Of a DNA stretch of 64,000 nt, positions 1 to 12,594 are shown in pieces (the stretch's first letter is position 1; every line of letters begins with the position of its first letter). The translations under genes were made by a program, and so were the position numbers. The DNA is from Sordaria brevicollis (Eukaryota > Ascomycota > Sordariomycetes > Sordariales > Sordariaceae), in NCBI GenBank assembly GCA_033439795.1, contig JAUTDP010000013.1:1798001-1862000 (forward strand), given 5' to 3'. The notes under the pieces are model-generated. The model made no database searches and was not told the origin of the DNA. It was given only the letters and a program-made list of their open reading frames with translations.

Positions 1-1184
1 CTATGCCCCTAACAAGGGCGCCCCGGTGTTCTTTGCCGTTGCCTTTGGGGCATCTGGCATCTGGCATATCTATCAGTGCTGGTACGTGTTCCTGATGTGC
101 AATAGATTGAAGAGAACAAAGTGGCTGACTTTGGCTGTGCTAGTCATTACAAGAGCTGGAGGTTGACCACTTTCTATGTATGGTGCGCTATCCTGTTCAC
201 TGCCGGGTTCATTGTCAGAGAGCTGGGCGCCTTTGACTATGGCGATCTGGTCAAGTTCATTGTAACCACCTGCCTGGTATACGCAGCACCGTGAGTAACC
301 CACAACTCCAAAAACACGAGAGCCGTCGAGGCTGGGGCATATTACTAACCCGACGACATTCATCCAGACCCGTCGCCGAGCTAGCCAACTACAACATCCT
401 CGGAAGGATCCTTTACTATGCCCCGTACCACTCACCAATCCATCCCGGCCGCGTCATCACCACCTTCGCCTTCATCTCCGTCGTCGTCGAGGCACTCAAC
501 GGCAACGGTGCCGCGCTGAGCGCCAACCAGTCCCTCCCGCGCTCGAAACAAGACATTGGCCGAAACCTCATCAAAGCGGCTCTCATGATCCAGATCGTCG
601 TCATCGCCCTGTTCCTTTTGCTGGCCGGGGTATTCCACCGACGATGCCGTCGCGGCGGCATCAGAAGCGCCAAGCTCGAGAACGTCCTCTACACACTCTA
701 TGCGTCCACCGTACTTCTAACGATCCGGACCATCTTCCGCGTGGTCGAGTACTGGAGCGTGGCGGACCTTCACTACAGTGACAGGTCTGTCGACCCGATG
801 TCGTTCAGCCCCATCATCCGCTACGAGTGGTTCTTTTACGTGTTCGAGGCCAGCCTGATGCTCATCAACCAGGTGCTGATGAACATTAGGCATCCGCGGA
901 AGTATCTGCCCAAGAGCACAAAGACGTATCTGTCGGCGAGGGACGGCAAGACCGAGGTCACGGGACCGGGATACAAGGACTCGAGACCGTTTTTGGTAAC
1001 GCTGTTGGATCCGTTTGACCTGGTAGGGCTGATCAAGGGGAGGGATAAGGAGGCCAAGTTCTGGGAGGTGGAAGGGGAGGATGACGGGAATGGAAAGGGA
1101 GCAGCTACTGATAAGCAGAGCAGCAGCTCAAAGGAGAAGGGGAAGAATGATGATGTCAGTGAGGACGTTGAAGCGGCCCGATGA
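1..1184 (+). CDS. RTA1-family (RTM1-like) integral membrane protein, 5' partial
   Basis: The gene enters from the left edge, so its start codon is not visible. Three exons can be read: 2-81, 144-290 and 368-1184. They are joined by introns 82-143 (GTACGT donor) and 291-367 (GTGAGT donor, CAG end), and the frame stays open across both. The peptide has repeated hydrophobic segments typical of the fungus-specific RTA1/lipid-translocating exporter-like family. Recognisable pieces are the segment ending FVRELGAF-like (here FIVRELGAF), the LGRIL/YAPYHSPIHPGR stretch, and the FRVVEYW segment late in the protein. The last 50 residues are charged and Ser/Lys-rich, probably a cytosolic tail. Family members sit in the plasma or other membranes and have been linked to resistance to lipophilic drugs such as 7-aminocholesterol; the transported substrate is not known. 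Family assignment is firm, function is not. Confidence 0.85.
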
Positions 1185-3802
1185 CCAGTGGGAAGTGTGT
1201 CGGCTGAGTTCGAGATTTGGGAACGTTGGAATGGAAGATTTCTGTAAGACTGTTCGATTTCTTTTGTCGTTAGATGTCAGATTTGTTTTTTCTACCCTTA
1301 CCTATCCTTGAAACGAAACAATCAGCAACCGCGCATACACCACAGTAGCCGTGCCGTGAAACGCCACACACACCCTCGCCGGTGCTCATCTCGCACAACA
1401 ACGGTGTCGATGTGGTGATTTACTCATCAGCATTCCTGGCGCCAGTTTTCCACGTGGGATCTAAGTTGGTGTTGTTTCGGCCGGCCGTTGAGTTTGCGAC
1501 CAGGTTGCCTGATTGCCTCGGACCGTTGTCATTTTGCATCAACTCAGCAACAAAGAAGATGAAGGAAGCCCGAGGCATCAAGATTTGAACCTCCGAGGGT
1601 CAAAGCGAGGGTCAAAGCGAGGGAGACGCCGACGACGAGGTATAGGGTGAGGCTATAGCTAGGCAGATGTTAATCAAGCGCTTTGTCGAGATGATCAATT
1701 GACAATTCCCCATGTCAAATGCAGAAGATCAGGCGGGATAGGCGACGAAATGGTGCTAGTAGCGCTCCGAATTCCGAGATCCGGGGTGAATTAAGTGCGA
1801 GGTGAAGGAAATGAAATGAGCGACGGCAAAATCAGGAACCAACTGCAGCATACAGGTAGTGTGCTAGCAGGCTGAAACAACGCCATAGCCTCAGAAGGAA
1901 GGAAGCAACATAAACAAGAAATGAATGATAGTTGATGGCTAGAGATTTGCTTGTAAATTCTGCAACGAAGAGAAAGTGAACGAGGAGTGTCGTTGATCCG
2001 GAAGAGTTGCCGGCCATCTCAACGAGAACTGTGGAGTAAAAGCCGGAGTGGGCGGGCGAGAGTCGGAGGTTGTCAAGGCCGGTTGTCCGGGACAGGCAGT
2101 ACCCACAAATACGGCTCCTATACGACTTGATTGGATACCTACTCGGCAGTGGCGATGGTTTTACTTCTACTCCGTCCTTCTCAACCCTTGAGGCCCATGT
2201 TGTGCATCCCCAATTCCATCAACATAGCTAAGCCACGGAGAACACACAAAGATCACCGATATCGGGTGAAATAATGAGGAAGAATGGTGATGGGGAGGAA
2301 AAGAGCGAGGTTCAACATTATGAAAGAGTTTTCGTGCCTTCCTCGTGGCTGATTGCCCCGCATGCAGTACAAACCTAAGAAGAGATGCAGCCCAATTGCT
2401 CTCAAATAGGAAAGAGTCTAGAGCTGTGAAAAGCCGTTCGATGAGGGGAATTTGAACTCAGCTGAACTTTCCTCGCTGCATTGAGCATTCCCAAACATCA
2501 ATTCAAGTCCAACGAAAACGAGCACAGAGGCGTTCGTCCGTTCCCTTCAGTTCGTTCATCACTTCTTCTCGTTGATCTTGGTCCACAAACTCGGAATGCT
2601 CTGATTGCAAAAGCGGCTCGAGTCAACTGCCTCCCGTCAACCACCGCCCACAAACTCCTGAAGAGAGCGAGCGGTCTGCCGTGTACATGTTGATATTCAG
2701 GGACGACGATACTTATTTCTGACGCCTTTGCTGTGCCGATTCCTGTTTGGTGCCGGCGGGGGTGGCCAATTGGCGGCATCACAGTACACTACGACGAGAC
2801 ACACAGCCATCCAGGGGTCAGTATCCCTTTCATCGTCTAACCCAAACCAAACAAAATCGCCCAACTGCTATTTCGGAGTCGAGACAGGACAAACACTTTC
2901 AATTCAAGAGCGGCTCTGGTCACGCGTTTGAGCCACAAGTGCCCTCCGCAGCCGTCCTATATACTTATATCTCTCCCTCTTAGTCACAGTTGACCACCAA
3001 CGAAGCTGACGACGAGCTGGACTTATCCCCGCCAGCCGTGGAAACCAGCGCGTGTCACCTATCACCAGGACGACACAATCTCCAGGGGCGTCACGGCGAC
3101 ACCGCAACAAAGAAGCTTTCAACAACCTAGTCTGATTCCAGGAACAGACAGCCAGGAAAAGATAAAAGTGCAACAATTGTCCGATATTGGACCCGTCCGC
3201 TCGGACAAAAAGCATTTCAACATTAGGGGAATTATCGGACATCCACTTCGTTAGGCTGCCGCATTTTTCAGTTCCATAAACCGGGGCAATCTGACGGGAT
3301 CTGGGCGGTGCAGACAACTCGATCTGGATCACTCCCGTCCATCAGAGCGGAAATCTCTCCACAGTCGCACTTGAGAATACACATGGAAGAACTTTATTAG
3401 CTGTGTACCTGGATCCATCTCATTGACAAAACCCTTGCTCAGACCGCCTGCTGCTTCGTCGTTGTTCCCGGACCGCTTCCTGATAATCACAGAACCCCGA
3501 ATCGGACCCACGGTACCAACCGGACCGGACAGGCACCTCAACTTCTTTGTTGTATTTATGGATGACAGGCGGCTTAGCTGACTTGCCGCTGCTTCCTCAT
3601 CTGCTTCTCCTCCCATTCTTTAACTCATCCACCCCCTTGCACCCGCCTCAACGGCGCTTGCTAGAACTATACTTCTTTGGGCGTCAGCTTGGTCTTTATA
3701 TCATATCTATCCTCACACTCCGTCGTCCTTTACGTACCTCGACCTCAAGTCAGCCTTTGGATTTTATTAGCTTTCGGGTTTCACCGAGACTTGGACGACA
3801 CC
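1185..3802. other. gene-free region between the RTA1 gene and the next plus-strand gene
   Basis: About 2.6 kb with only short, mutually overlapping open frames and no recognisable protein. The left part should hold the 3' UTR of the RTA1-like gene and the right part the promoter and leader of the gene starting at 3803. A 12-nt direct repeat (unit cgagggtcaaag) occurs twice plus a partial copy at 1594-1623. Nothing else identifiable. Confidence 0.5.
1594..1623. repeat. short 12-nt direct repeat
   Basis: The unit cgagggtcaaag occurs at 1594-1605 and 1606-1617, followed by the partial copy cgaggg. It is a local duplication with no evident function. Confidence 0.8.
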
Positions 3803-4990
3803 ATGGATCGATCAAGATCACCATCATACCGCGAGCGCCGAGGGCCGCACATCTACGTTCATTTGGAAGTCGGAATCTCATGGAGTTCAAAAAAGCAACC
3901 CAAGAACCACGAAGTGACGTATGGATCAAGAGGGTCAAAGACGGTGCGCGAGAAAGAACAACAATATCCGGCCCCAAAGCTTCCCCGTCAGATGTCAGCC
4001 CCAGATCCCACCTACCTAGCCGCCATACATGATTTCGAGCAAAGGCAATCGAGGTCCCGAGAAGGTCGGAAACCAGCCAACCCTGCTGCTCCCGTACCAG
4101 ACACTCGTCTTGGACCCCATCACCAAATGCAGGAATACTATCAGGTGCCCGGATATTATGGGCCTGCTCAGCACACAACGACATCCCGGCAGCAGCGACG
4201 ACGGTCTCGGTCTGGGTCAAAGTCTGCTGGTGAGAGGGGACAATCAGCACCACCACCCACTGGCGATAACCCTTGGGATTTAGGGTTAGTAGGGGGTCAA
4301 GGGGAAGAAGGGCCATCAACTTCCAAACCAAACATGTCACTACGTCCTCCATCGGATGTCTGGAAAGCCTTACCAGCAGCCCCAAACCAGTTTCGTCTCG
4401 GAGAGGCAGGTATGCCATGGTCATCACCGATGGCATTTGAGACGGGGGCAGGCTCGCAGAATGATGATATCTCCGACCTCCCATCGACCCATCACCGCCA
4501 GGAAAGCGTACCGACTTTCCATCCAGACGACGATGCATCCATCTACGAGGCCAGCCCCGTTACAGGCATTTCTGTTTTCTCGCCTGGACCCAGCAAATCA
4601 CGATCTCATGAAGATTCCGAACCCGCCAGCGCACGAGACCTAGAGGAGCTATCAGCAGCAATGGTGACAGTGGACAATGGCTTTGAGAATCAGTGGTGGA
4701 ACCAAGGACAACGACGAAGCATGATTCCTCCAGCTCCAATCGGAGAGCATCCATCCCTCAACAGAAGCATCTCAGCCAGATCGCTCGGCTGGGCAGTAGC
4801 AAACAACAATACGCCACCGCGGGAAGAAACACCCACAATGGTGCCCAGTGTTGCTGGTGCATCCGATATCGTTTCTCCTCTTTCCGACTACGCGACACTA
4901 GCCGTCAGTCCACCGCAGCGTCACCAATCACTACACCGTTCGATGTCGACGAGGTCAGAAGAGTTGTGGTTAACCACTAGGGATTTCTGA
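3803..4990 (+). CDS. hypothetical disordered protein, Ser/Pro/Arg-rich
   Basis: A single-exon frame of 395 codons. The open frame extends upstream to 3677, but that part encodes an unlikely hydrophobic leader, so I chose the ATG at 3803 (context caccATGg), giving MDRSRSPSYRERR at the start. Near the N terminus there is one possibly ordered segment (HIYVHLEVGISW, about residues 14-25). The rest is low-complexity: an RS-like basic patch around residues 130-145 (RRRSRSGSKS), several Ser/Pro-rich stretches, and a C terminus with HQSLHRSMSTRSEELW that looks like phosphorylation sites. There is no signal peptide and no transmembrane segment. I do not recognise a family. The composition suggests a regulatory or scaffold protein, but that is inference only. 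Confidence 0.7.
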   Translation: MDRSRSPSYRERRGPHIYVHLEVGISWSSKKQPKNHEVTYGSRGSKTVREKEQQYPAPKLPRQMSAPDPTYLAAIHDFEQRQSRSREGRKPANPAAPVPDTRLGPHHQMQEYYQVPGYYGPAQHTTTSRQQRRRSRSGSKSAGERGQSAPPPTGDNPWDLGLVGGQGEEGPSTSKPNMSLRPPSDVWKALPAAPNQFRLGEAGMPWSSPMAFETGAGSQNDDISDLPSTHHRQESVPTFHPDDDASIYEASPVTGISVFSPGPSKSRSHEDSEPASARDLEELSAAMVTVDNGFENQWWNQGQRRSMIPPAPIGEHPSLNRSISARSLGWAVANNNTPPREETPTMVPSVAGASDIVSPLSDYATLAVSPPQRHQSLHRSMSTRSEELWLTTRDF

Positions 4991-7610
4991 GGAAGACGTG
5001 TACACCCGGAGATATATGGATTGAGGGAGGAAAAACTACTGTAATGACACTATTTCTTCATGGTTCGGCGTTTTGGCATATTTCAATCCGGTGTTTTGTT
5101 CCTTTTCTTGGTGTTTGGCTCTTTTTATTGGGATATATGGGCCCTCTGTTCGAGGGGCCACGAAAGCCTCATTACCGTGCTGGAGACTAGCTATACCCGG
5201 AAGCGTGCAATGTCATGGAGTTTTTTGCGCTTGATAAAAAATATTTTGCTTTTCCATCTTGTATATTCAGTCATTCCTGCATTTTTCGGGTCTTGTTTCC
5301 CCATTCGTCGACTACAGATCAACAACGGACATTCTTTAAACCCACTGTCGCTCCCATTTTTTGCCAGCCTGGCGGTGACCTCGTTACTCACAAGCCTATC
5401 TGGTCCAAGGCTTAACGGGCTCACACGCGCGCCATCCTCTAGAAGAAAAATGGCGGCAGTTGAGACTCGCAAACCAACAATGGCACCGGACCACGCAAGC
5501 GAGGCGTTGCAGTAGAGGTAAACAATCTCTATACTACATCTTAACCCTGAAATCCACGGTGGAAAACCACAGGGGCCAGCGGCACAGCCAAAGAAGACGG
5601 ACCAGACCGCAGCCTGTCATCGGTAAACTTCTCCCCGCCCTCCAGATGTTTGGCACTCAGTCATCAGCTTGCAGACAGGGGCAGTTCCAAGCTTGGTCTG
5701 GCTGTTATACTACTGGCGAGACAGTGTTTGGTTGCAGATCCTTCCATCATATCCCTCCGCCAGATGAGCTGGTTCGCGTTCTGGTTCTGGTTGATGTTAC
5801 CATCCGAAGCAGGACTGCCGTGTGATGGCTTGGTGAGTGAATAGAGCCCTTACTAAGGCTCTAGACCTAGTCATGGGCACCGGAGACGGGCGGTGATAGG
5901 GACTCAGCCAGCCTCTGTAGTGCAGCGTACCATCATCTTCGAGGTCCTTCACTACATAGAGTGCCGCTAGGCATCAATTTTTCCTTTCTCTTACGTCTTT
6001 ATACTTCGGAGCGGTCGACATTGCGGATACCACCAGAGCTGCACCCCTTCGGAGCTCATAATTTACACTAGCAGTGTCATCACAACTTCAAAAGCGGAAG
6101 TATTCCGCCTGGGGCAAGGGAGAATGAGGGCATTAATCATCACATCACAACTTGGGAAGAGACAGAAGGGGTCACATTACGCTGTCTAGTGCCTCGTCTC
6201 GTCTCACTGTCTGTCACCTTTTGCTTTCGCAGGCCCCGGTCCATGGTCTATGGTGAAGTCGATGGCTAATCAGCCATGCATGAAAAGGGGCCCTTGGGAT
6301 GAACACCGCCTGCCAGAGCAATAAAGGAGACGAGGGGAAAAAAAAGGGATGACGGTGGTACTGCGCAGTAAAGCTCATGAAACACAAAAGATACACCCAT
6401 CCTACAACTTCTAATCTGGTTCTCATTACTCAACAGGTCTTATTGTGACGGCAGTTAGTCTTGATTCCGCCGAGATCAAAGTATTGCATGGTTATTTGTG
6501 GACAGCTCTTGGGTATCTTGACCGCCTGTAACCCTTTCTCATGAGGTTCTCATAGTCATTCTGCACCCATGGACATCCAACCAGGTTAGAAGAACCGTCT
6601 AGACCTAAGCCCAGCGCACAAGCTTTCCCTGTAGTTTGTGCTCTACATCAGGTAGAAACATTGGTTGTTTATTGTTCTATCATGCGAAACATGGATGAAA
6701 GGTTTGAGTCCGGGACGGAGGACGTATCAAAGAGTAGAGAATTGTGTTGCCTAACCAGATTCGCCTCCACAAACTCAAGTGTCCCAGTCCCAGTCCCTTG
6801 GTCGGCGGTCTGTGGTCGGTGGTGACAGGTCCTGGATTTAAGGACTCGGACTGACAGGCTAGCTTCAAGTTACATCTGGCATCACCGACTTGAACAGGTC
6901 CCATCGACCGCAAGGCAATATATTCAACTAATGTATCTCACTTATGTTCGAAAAATTTCTGGATGCTCTTACCAGCAGCTGAAGTTGTGTCTGAAATCCA
7001 GCGTCTTTTCAGTAATGGAATCGCAAAGTCGAGGCCAGTTCGACTAGCCGATAGTCTATATTTTTAATGTCAGGATCCCATGAGGTAATGCCAATTCCCA
7101 AACAGCCCTTTCAAAGGAATCTGAAATCAGAAATGCAAAGTGTCGAACAGGAGGTTGAAAAGGGGACGGGAATAACTCCAGGCTCCCGAATTCTCAAAAC
7201 CACCGACCCCTGTCTGATTCCCCACTTCGTCCTGTCGAATTATCCACACGGCCGGGTTTCTTTTCGGGTCCTAGCGAATATCGTGGAGAAGGAAGGGTAC
7301 TTCGTCAATGTATCCTTTTTGCTCTCCTTGTTTCATTCTTTGTTCTCATCAACACTCCCAGTGCCCCCAAGTTCTGTTCTCCTCACTTCGGACTTCCGCA
7401 ATTGTCTGTGGTTACAATTCGGTTAGTCCCAAGCACTCACTTTCAGATCCAGTGTACGAATTCGCGGCAACAGTTTAGATCAAAGAGCTTGTCCAAATCA
7501 ACACATTTACTTGCTCCATTCGCACCCAAACAACCACCCAAACTCCAAAGAATCCCAGAGCTCATTCTTATACATACTTTACACCAGCCCTTTTCTCTCA
7601 GGTTTCAACC
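4991..7610. other. large convergent gene-free region
   Basis: About 2.6 kb between the 3' ends of the disordered-protein gene (+) and formamidase (-). The frames here (for example 5060-5515 and 7067-7426, both +) are short and match no family I know. Two convergent genes usually need only a few hundred bases, so a non-coding transcript or a small lineage-specific gene is possible. I see no RNA gene or repeat. Confidence 0.4.
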
Positions 7611-9126
7611 TTACTCCTTATAAGTCAGCCCACCACCGAAGCTAATCTTGCTATTCGCTCCTCCGTTCGTGATCTTGCCCTCCTTCACGCCCGTCTCAAA
7701 CGCACAGGTGCCCAGATCCCTCTTGGTCTCACCGGCCTTGAGCGCCGCCGCGGGTGAGATGTCAAAGTCAAAGATATCCATCGGAAGACCAAGCGTGGTG
7801 CAAGCGTTGGGAACGTCCACGATGCCCGCCACGTGGCCCTGGATAGGCGCGCACGAGAGCAGCAGGTAGATCTGGTAGTCGGAATACCCGAAGCGGCGGA
7901 GGTACTCGATGCATCGCAGGACGGTCTGGCGGTAGGCGACTGTTACGTCCATATAGTCTGTATATCATCGTCTGTCAGCATCCTGATATATGTTACGAAT
8001 GAAAGGTGAGGAGGACGTACGCTGCTTCCCATGCTCATCAACCGAGAACCCCTCAAAGTAGATATACCTTCCGGGGCCAAAACTGGGCTCAACAGGACCC
8101 GGGATATAAATCGGGCTCTTGAGACCCATACCCTCAACACCATCCTTGATCACCTTGAAGTTGATGGTAATCACTCCGGCCATCTCGATAGCGCCACAGA
8201 ACGAGATCTCGCCATCGCCCTGCGAAAAGTGCAAATCTCCAACACTGAACTTGGCTCCGGCCACATGCACAGGCAAGTACACCTTGGATCCCCTGCTGAG
8301 GTTCTTGATGTCGCAGTTTCCGCCGTGCTCCGGGCGACCGGGCACCGTCCGCGCTCCTTCCTTGGCCACCTTCTCGGCGACCTCCTTGCTGGCGGCGCCG
8401 GCGTGCGTGTTGATGGGCTGAGGGAGGTGGGCGACGTCGCGGTCGGCAAGCGGGTTACACGCCACCAGCTCGCCCTCGCGCTTGTTCCATGTAGCCAAAA
8501 CCTCGGCCGAGGGAGCGCAACCCAAGATGCCAGGGTGGATCAGGCCGGCGAACTTGACGCCGGGGATGTGGCGAGAGGTGGCGTAGATACCCTCGAAATC
8601 CCAGATGGCTTTGGCGGCCGAGGGGTAGATTTCATCTAGGAAGCCGCCCTGTTTTCATATGTCAGCATCATCCCTCAACAAGAACACGACAACAAAAACA
8701 TACCCCATTATTCTTATCAAAAATACCCGTAAACCCCCACGGCCTATCCTGAAAAGGCTGCACATCCATAATCTCTACCAACAGCAGGTCACCGGGCTGA
8801 GCACCCTCGATCTCAAAGGGACCCGAAAGGTAGTGGATCTTGGTCAAGTCCACATTCTTCATGTCGTCTGCCGAGTCGTTGTTGCCGATCTGCCCGCCCG
8901 TCCAGTCGACGCACTCGATCTTGACGGTCTCGCCGTCCTTGATGGTGCCGGCGAAGGGGATGTCGGGGTGCCATCTGTTCTGTTTTCGCGGGAAAAGTGT
9001 CAGTCAGATAAAGGAGGAGTGGTGTGATTTGAAAGATATGGGACGACTAACATGAAGTTGAGGCTGCTCGGAAGCAGGCTTGTCGAAGTCGACTTTGCAG
9101 ACGGTTCGGATCTCGGTTTTGGGCAT
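7611..9126 (-). CDS. formamidase (acetamidase/formamidase family)
   Basis: The enzyme hydrolyses formamide to formate and ammonia (EC 3.5.1.49 by family) in the cytosol, releasing nitrogen. Four exons are read on the minus strand: 9126-9052, 8979-8704, 8648-8021 and 7957-7611. Their introns are 72, 55 and 63 nt, all with GT...AG ends, and the joined frame is 441 residues, close to fungal formamidases such as Aspergillus FmdS. Diagnostic FmdA/AmdA features include HNRWHPDIPFAGTIKDG after exon 1, ECVDWTGGQIGNNDSADD, the SRHIPGVKFAGLIHPG segment near the middle, and FSQGDGEISFCGAIEM. The C-terminal exon contains YDYQIYLLLS-like and VDVPNACTT segments, also typical. Homologues are controlled by nitrogen GATA factors, but I could not identify convincing sites in the promoter by eye. 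Confidence 0.93.
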
Positions 9127-10137
9127 CTTGTTTGTGTATTTGATTTTTTTTTTCTTACTTACTGTTTCTCTTTGTGATGAAAAGATTCAATATGATCAAG
9201 AAGCTGGTAAAAAGTGTTGTAGTGACTAGTGAGGAGTGTCTAGCAAGAAGGAACAGGTCGTAAAGGACCTGATTGTTGGCGGATGAGTATGTAACGAAGG
9301 AGAACCCCGTTTTGATTCAAAGAGAGGAACTCGTATGTATATATATGATCCTCTATCCCTCTAACCATAACCATCAACTACCTATCAATCATCCGAGGGA
9401 GTAACAGGCCATGAGGAGGAGGAGCAGCATGTTGATACCCCGCATCTTGGGGGTATATCGGCGTTATCGGTGCGGTACTTTGCTTCATCCACAAGATATC
9501 TCATGCTGTAGGTCGATAGTTCCTCCTTGCACGCTGATCAACGGAACCGGTACGTTCCCAATTACCAAATCAGAATGGCAAGTTGGCGTCACGATTATTG
9601 TCTGGAGAAATGGAACAAGAGAGATTGGAGCTACCAAGATATTGATAGCTCTTATCGCACACCGAATAACACCCGCGTAGTTCCCGCGCCCCGCAAGCCC
9701 CTCTGTCCAAGCCGAGCTACACCCGTTCAATATAGTCCAAGACTTGTGATAAGATAGGCAAGAACACTCCGGAATTGCCTGTTCCTCTAATATAGTGGCA
9801 ATTGCAATGCCTATCTATGGATCATCAGATCTACGATTGGACTATCCGCTTTGTCATAACATTTCCTTATGGTGGGCAAACATATTGTGGTTTTAGTTTG
9901 GTCCACGACTCAAGTTGGCAATATTTGGTTAGCGGATTCCCAACATGTGAAGAAGCAACAGTACGATAATCTATGTATGTAAACAATACAATTGTGACTT
10001 ATGCATGCATAGGGATGTGGTGTACAGGAATTGTAAGCCGGATTTGTAAGTAGTAGTTTCATATACCGACTTACACAGTGGCGTTGGGTGGATCTTCGCA
10101 GTCAAGTCGCCAAGACCGAGACTTGGAATTTTGGAAA
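9127..10137. other. formamidase promoter and 3' flank of the next minus-strand gene
   Basis: About 1 kb without a supported gene. The right part should hold the 3' UTR of the UsgS-like gene, and the bases just above 9126 the formamidase leader. Short frames at 9411-9757 lie on both strands and look random. Confidence 0.4.
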
Positions 10138-11566
10138 TCAGAGCTCCGTCTTCGGGTTTGGGTCATGTACCGAATACGGAGGTGGTTTATCATGAATAGT
10201 GTCGAGGTTTGCCAGCGAAAGACTGAGGAACTTTTGCTTGTTCCTCCATTCGAGTTGGCTCTCCGCGAACCCGGCAGACTCCGAGGGTGGCGGAGGCGGG
10301 TCGGATACCTTGGTGATCAGATAGGCGGCGCTCTGTGCTTTGGGGTTAGTACCATCCATGCCTACTGGTGACTGGGCTTGATGCGGGAGGAAACTTACGG
10401 CTTCAGCAATGCCATAAATCAGAACTCCAAGAAGGGGCACACGAAGCAGGATGTAAAATCCAATACCGAATCCAAACAAAAGACCCTCACGGCTGCGGAA
10501 CCACTTCCTCTTCTGCTCGCTGGTAAACCTGATTCTGGCAAAATACGGCTCCAGCAACTCTCTGACAAGACTCCTGGAGGCGAAGTAGCTCTGCAAGAAG
10601 ATGACGAGGTATCTTCTGGGGAGGAGGACACCAGTGCCGAAGATGACGGAAGCGGGGCCAAGACCAACTGCCTTGTTGAAGGTCCAGAAACTAGCTGTTG
10701 GAAGGACGAACCGACCAACATAGGGAAGGTATGAAGCCGCGAAGACGGCGAGAGAGATGGCGCCTTTCCTGGCAAACCGGTAGATAAACATGGAGATATT
10801 CTCGGCCGTGCTTGTCGAGTTCGTGGCGCCGTCTCTGACCGAGTACTGGCGCAAATTGGGATAGTACATGGGTCGAAGCTTGCTGGGATCCTCATCGTGC
10901 TTATGCTTGTTGACATAGGTAGTATCAACCCATCTGATCGAGTCCATGAAACTACGAGGCAACTTGTCAGTGACAGCCGGGGTTTGAGGCAGGGGAACTT
11001 TATATGAGAACTTACAGATCATCCAAGGTAGGGGTGACATATCGCATCAGACTCATAAAGAACAATGGGGCTTGGAGAACGTGTTCCTCGACGAAGCCGA
11101 GGCCGCCGACCAGTTTGTCGTCCCAGGTAGCATTTTGAAGATCGATCCCGAAGGACAGGAACCATAGAAGAACCCTGATACCGATGATCTGCGGGAAGGG
11201 ATGTCAGAATATGTGCCCATAGGCATATAGAACGAGGGGGGAACAAGTCCATACGGGTATGGCTATGAGCAAGCGGATGAGGATGCCAGCAGCTACAGCA
11301 ATGGCAGCCTGTCTGTAGTGTCGTGAGGTGAAGATGCCGGGGTTCTGCAATGCCCGTTGGGCTATGTAGGAACAGGATGGTTAGCATGTGTAATTGCAGC
11401 ATGGACCGGGAAATCCGTAGAATTATAACATACCGCCAACAAGCGTCAACTGAGCACCTCTGATGACGGCATTGAGGTCGAAGTGGGAAATGTCAAACTT
11501 TCGTTTTACTTGGTCGGCTACAACGTCAAAGGACTGCCGCCTTTCGAGCCTGTCGGCGGTAGCCAT
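10138..11566 (-). CDS. UsgS-like transmembrane protein
   Basis: Five exons are read on the minus strand: 11566-11434, 11361-11255, 11188-11016, 10951-10399 and 10332-10138. The introns are 64-72 nt with good branch sites (GCTAAC in the first, TACTAAC in the last), and the product is 386 residues. The start at 11566 gives MATADRLERRQ; a longer frame upstream to 11743 lacks conserved character. Family-like segments are HFDLNAVIRGAQL, LQNPGIFTSRHYRQAA and LMRYVTPTLDD. Several hydrophobic stretches (for example around IAVAAGILIRLLIAIP and the SLAVFAASYLPYVGRF region) predict a multi-pass membrane protein, followed by a Pro-rich hydrophilic tail. I recall similar fungal proteins annotated as transmembrane protein UsgS; the name is from memory and the molecular role is unknown. 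Confidence 0.75.
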
Positions 11567-12594
11567 GGCGATGTTGTGATGGTAGGTATGAGGTGGGTGT
11601 TGTCCGTTCGTCTGGACCAATATGTCGTTGGGTGTTTGTTCGGATGAAATTATTGCGACAAACGCACGCCTGAGGGAGGGGAACAACGCGCAACGGGAAG
11701 AGCTGACACCTCGAGCCCCTGTTCCCGCCGTTGCACATGCCAAAAGATGATGTCAACAGCCCACCGTGCCCGCTTTGGTGGACCGTGCTCAGGCGTCCCG
11801 TACGGATCGACGTTGCGCTAAGCCCAAAAGGGAGTTTGTTAAGGAAGCCCCCGATTCATTTGCAGATGGACATCGACAGCGGCCACCTTGAGCTTCCGTC
11901 TGTTATCATGTGCAGTGGGCTTAGGAACGGGCATCTCGCTGTAAACGCCAACGACAAAGGCACATTGCCCGCCATCTCTACAGACCAGATGGCAGGACAC
12001 GAAGTGGAAGTGCATTACTGTCCGCTTTGACGTGAAGAAAGAGCGAGCGGCCGTCCGTCCGTCACTTCATCAACCAAAGCGGATCCCCCTCAATATCCCG
12101 TCCAAATCTCCCCTTGCGTTAGCGCATTCAGGCTGCCGATGTCCACTGCATCTTCCCTACAACGTGGACACTAGCACCGGTCCGATCCAATTTATCGAAA
12201 TAATTCTCTTCCACAACTCCCGATCCTAGAAATCCCCTTTGTCCAGACGGGACCCTTAACTTCGCTCTCCTCGACCAGCTGTTGTTGCTTTCTAATTCCT
12301 ATCCATTCGCTTCCTCCTTTCACGGCTTAATTTATCGACAAAGTTAAAAAGTTTGCGCTTATCCAGCGTAGCATTGTGACGTCGGCCGTCCATCCATCGA
12401 GAATCGGTCTATTTCGAGACAACCTCCCCCTCAGCAGCTCACCCTGACCGAAAACATCACGAACGCGCCGACGACCACCACCACCGCATAGCTTCGTCCC
12501 TTTTCTCTCCGATCGCGGCCTCCCTTTGCGCTGAGTCTAGCGATCTCCTTTCCATATCACGATGCTTTCCGCGACATCATAAAAGCTGCGAACA
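11567..12594. promoter_or_regulatory. divergent promoter region between the UsgS-like and Inp1-like genes
   Basis: About 1 kb separates two divergently transcribed start codons. It must contain both promoters and 5' leaders. The right half (12230-12594) is pyrimidine-rich, as is common before fungal start sites. No distinct binding site could be assigned. Confidence 0.5.

Noticed and set aside
3677..3802. extension of the orphan protein upstream to 3677
   Set aside because: The extra residues are hydrophobic and unlike the disordered protein; the ATG at 3803 has a better context.
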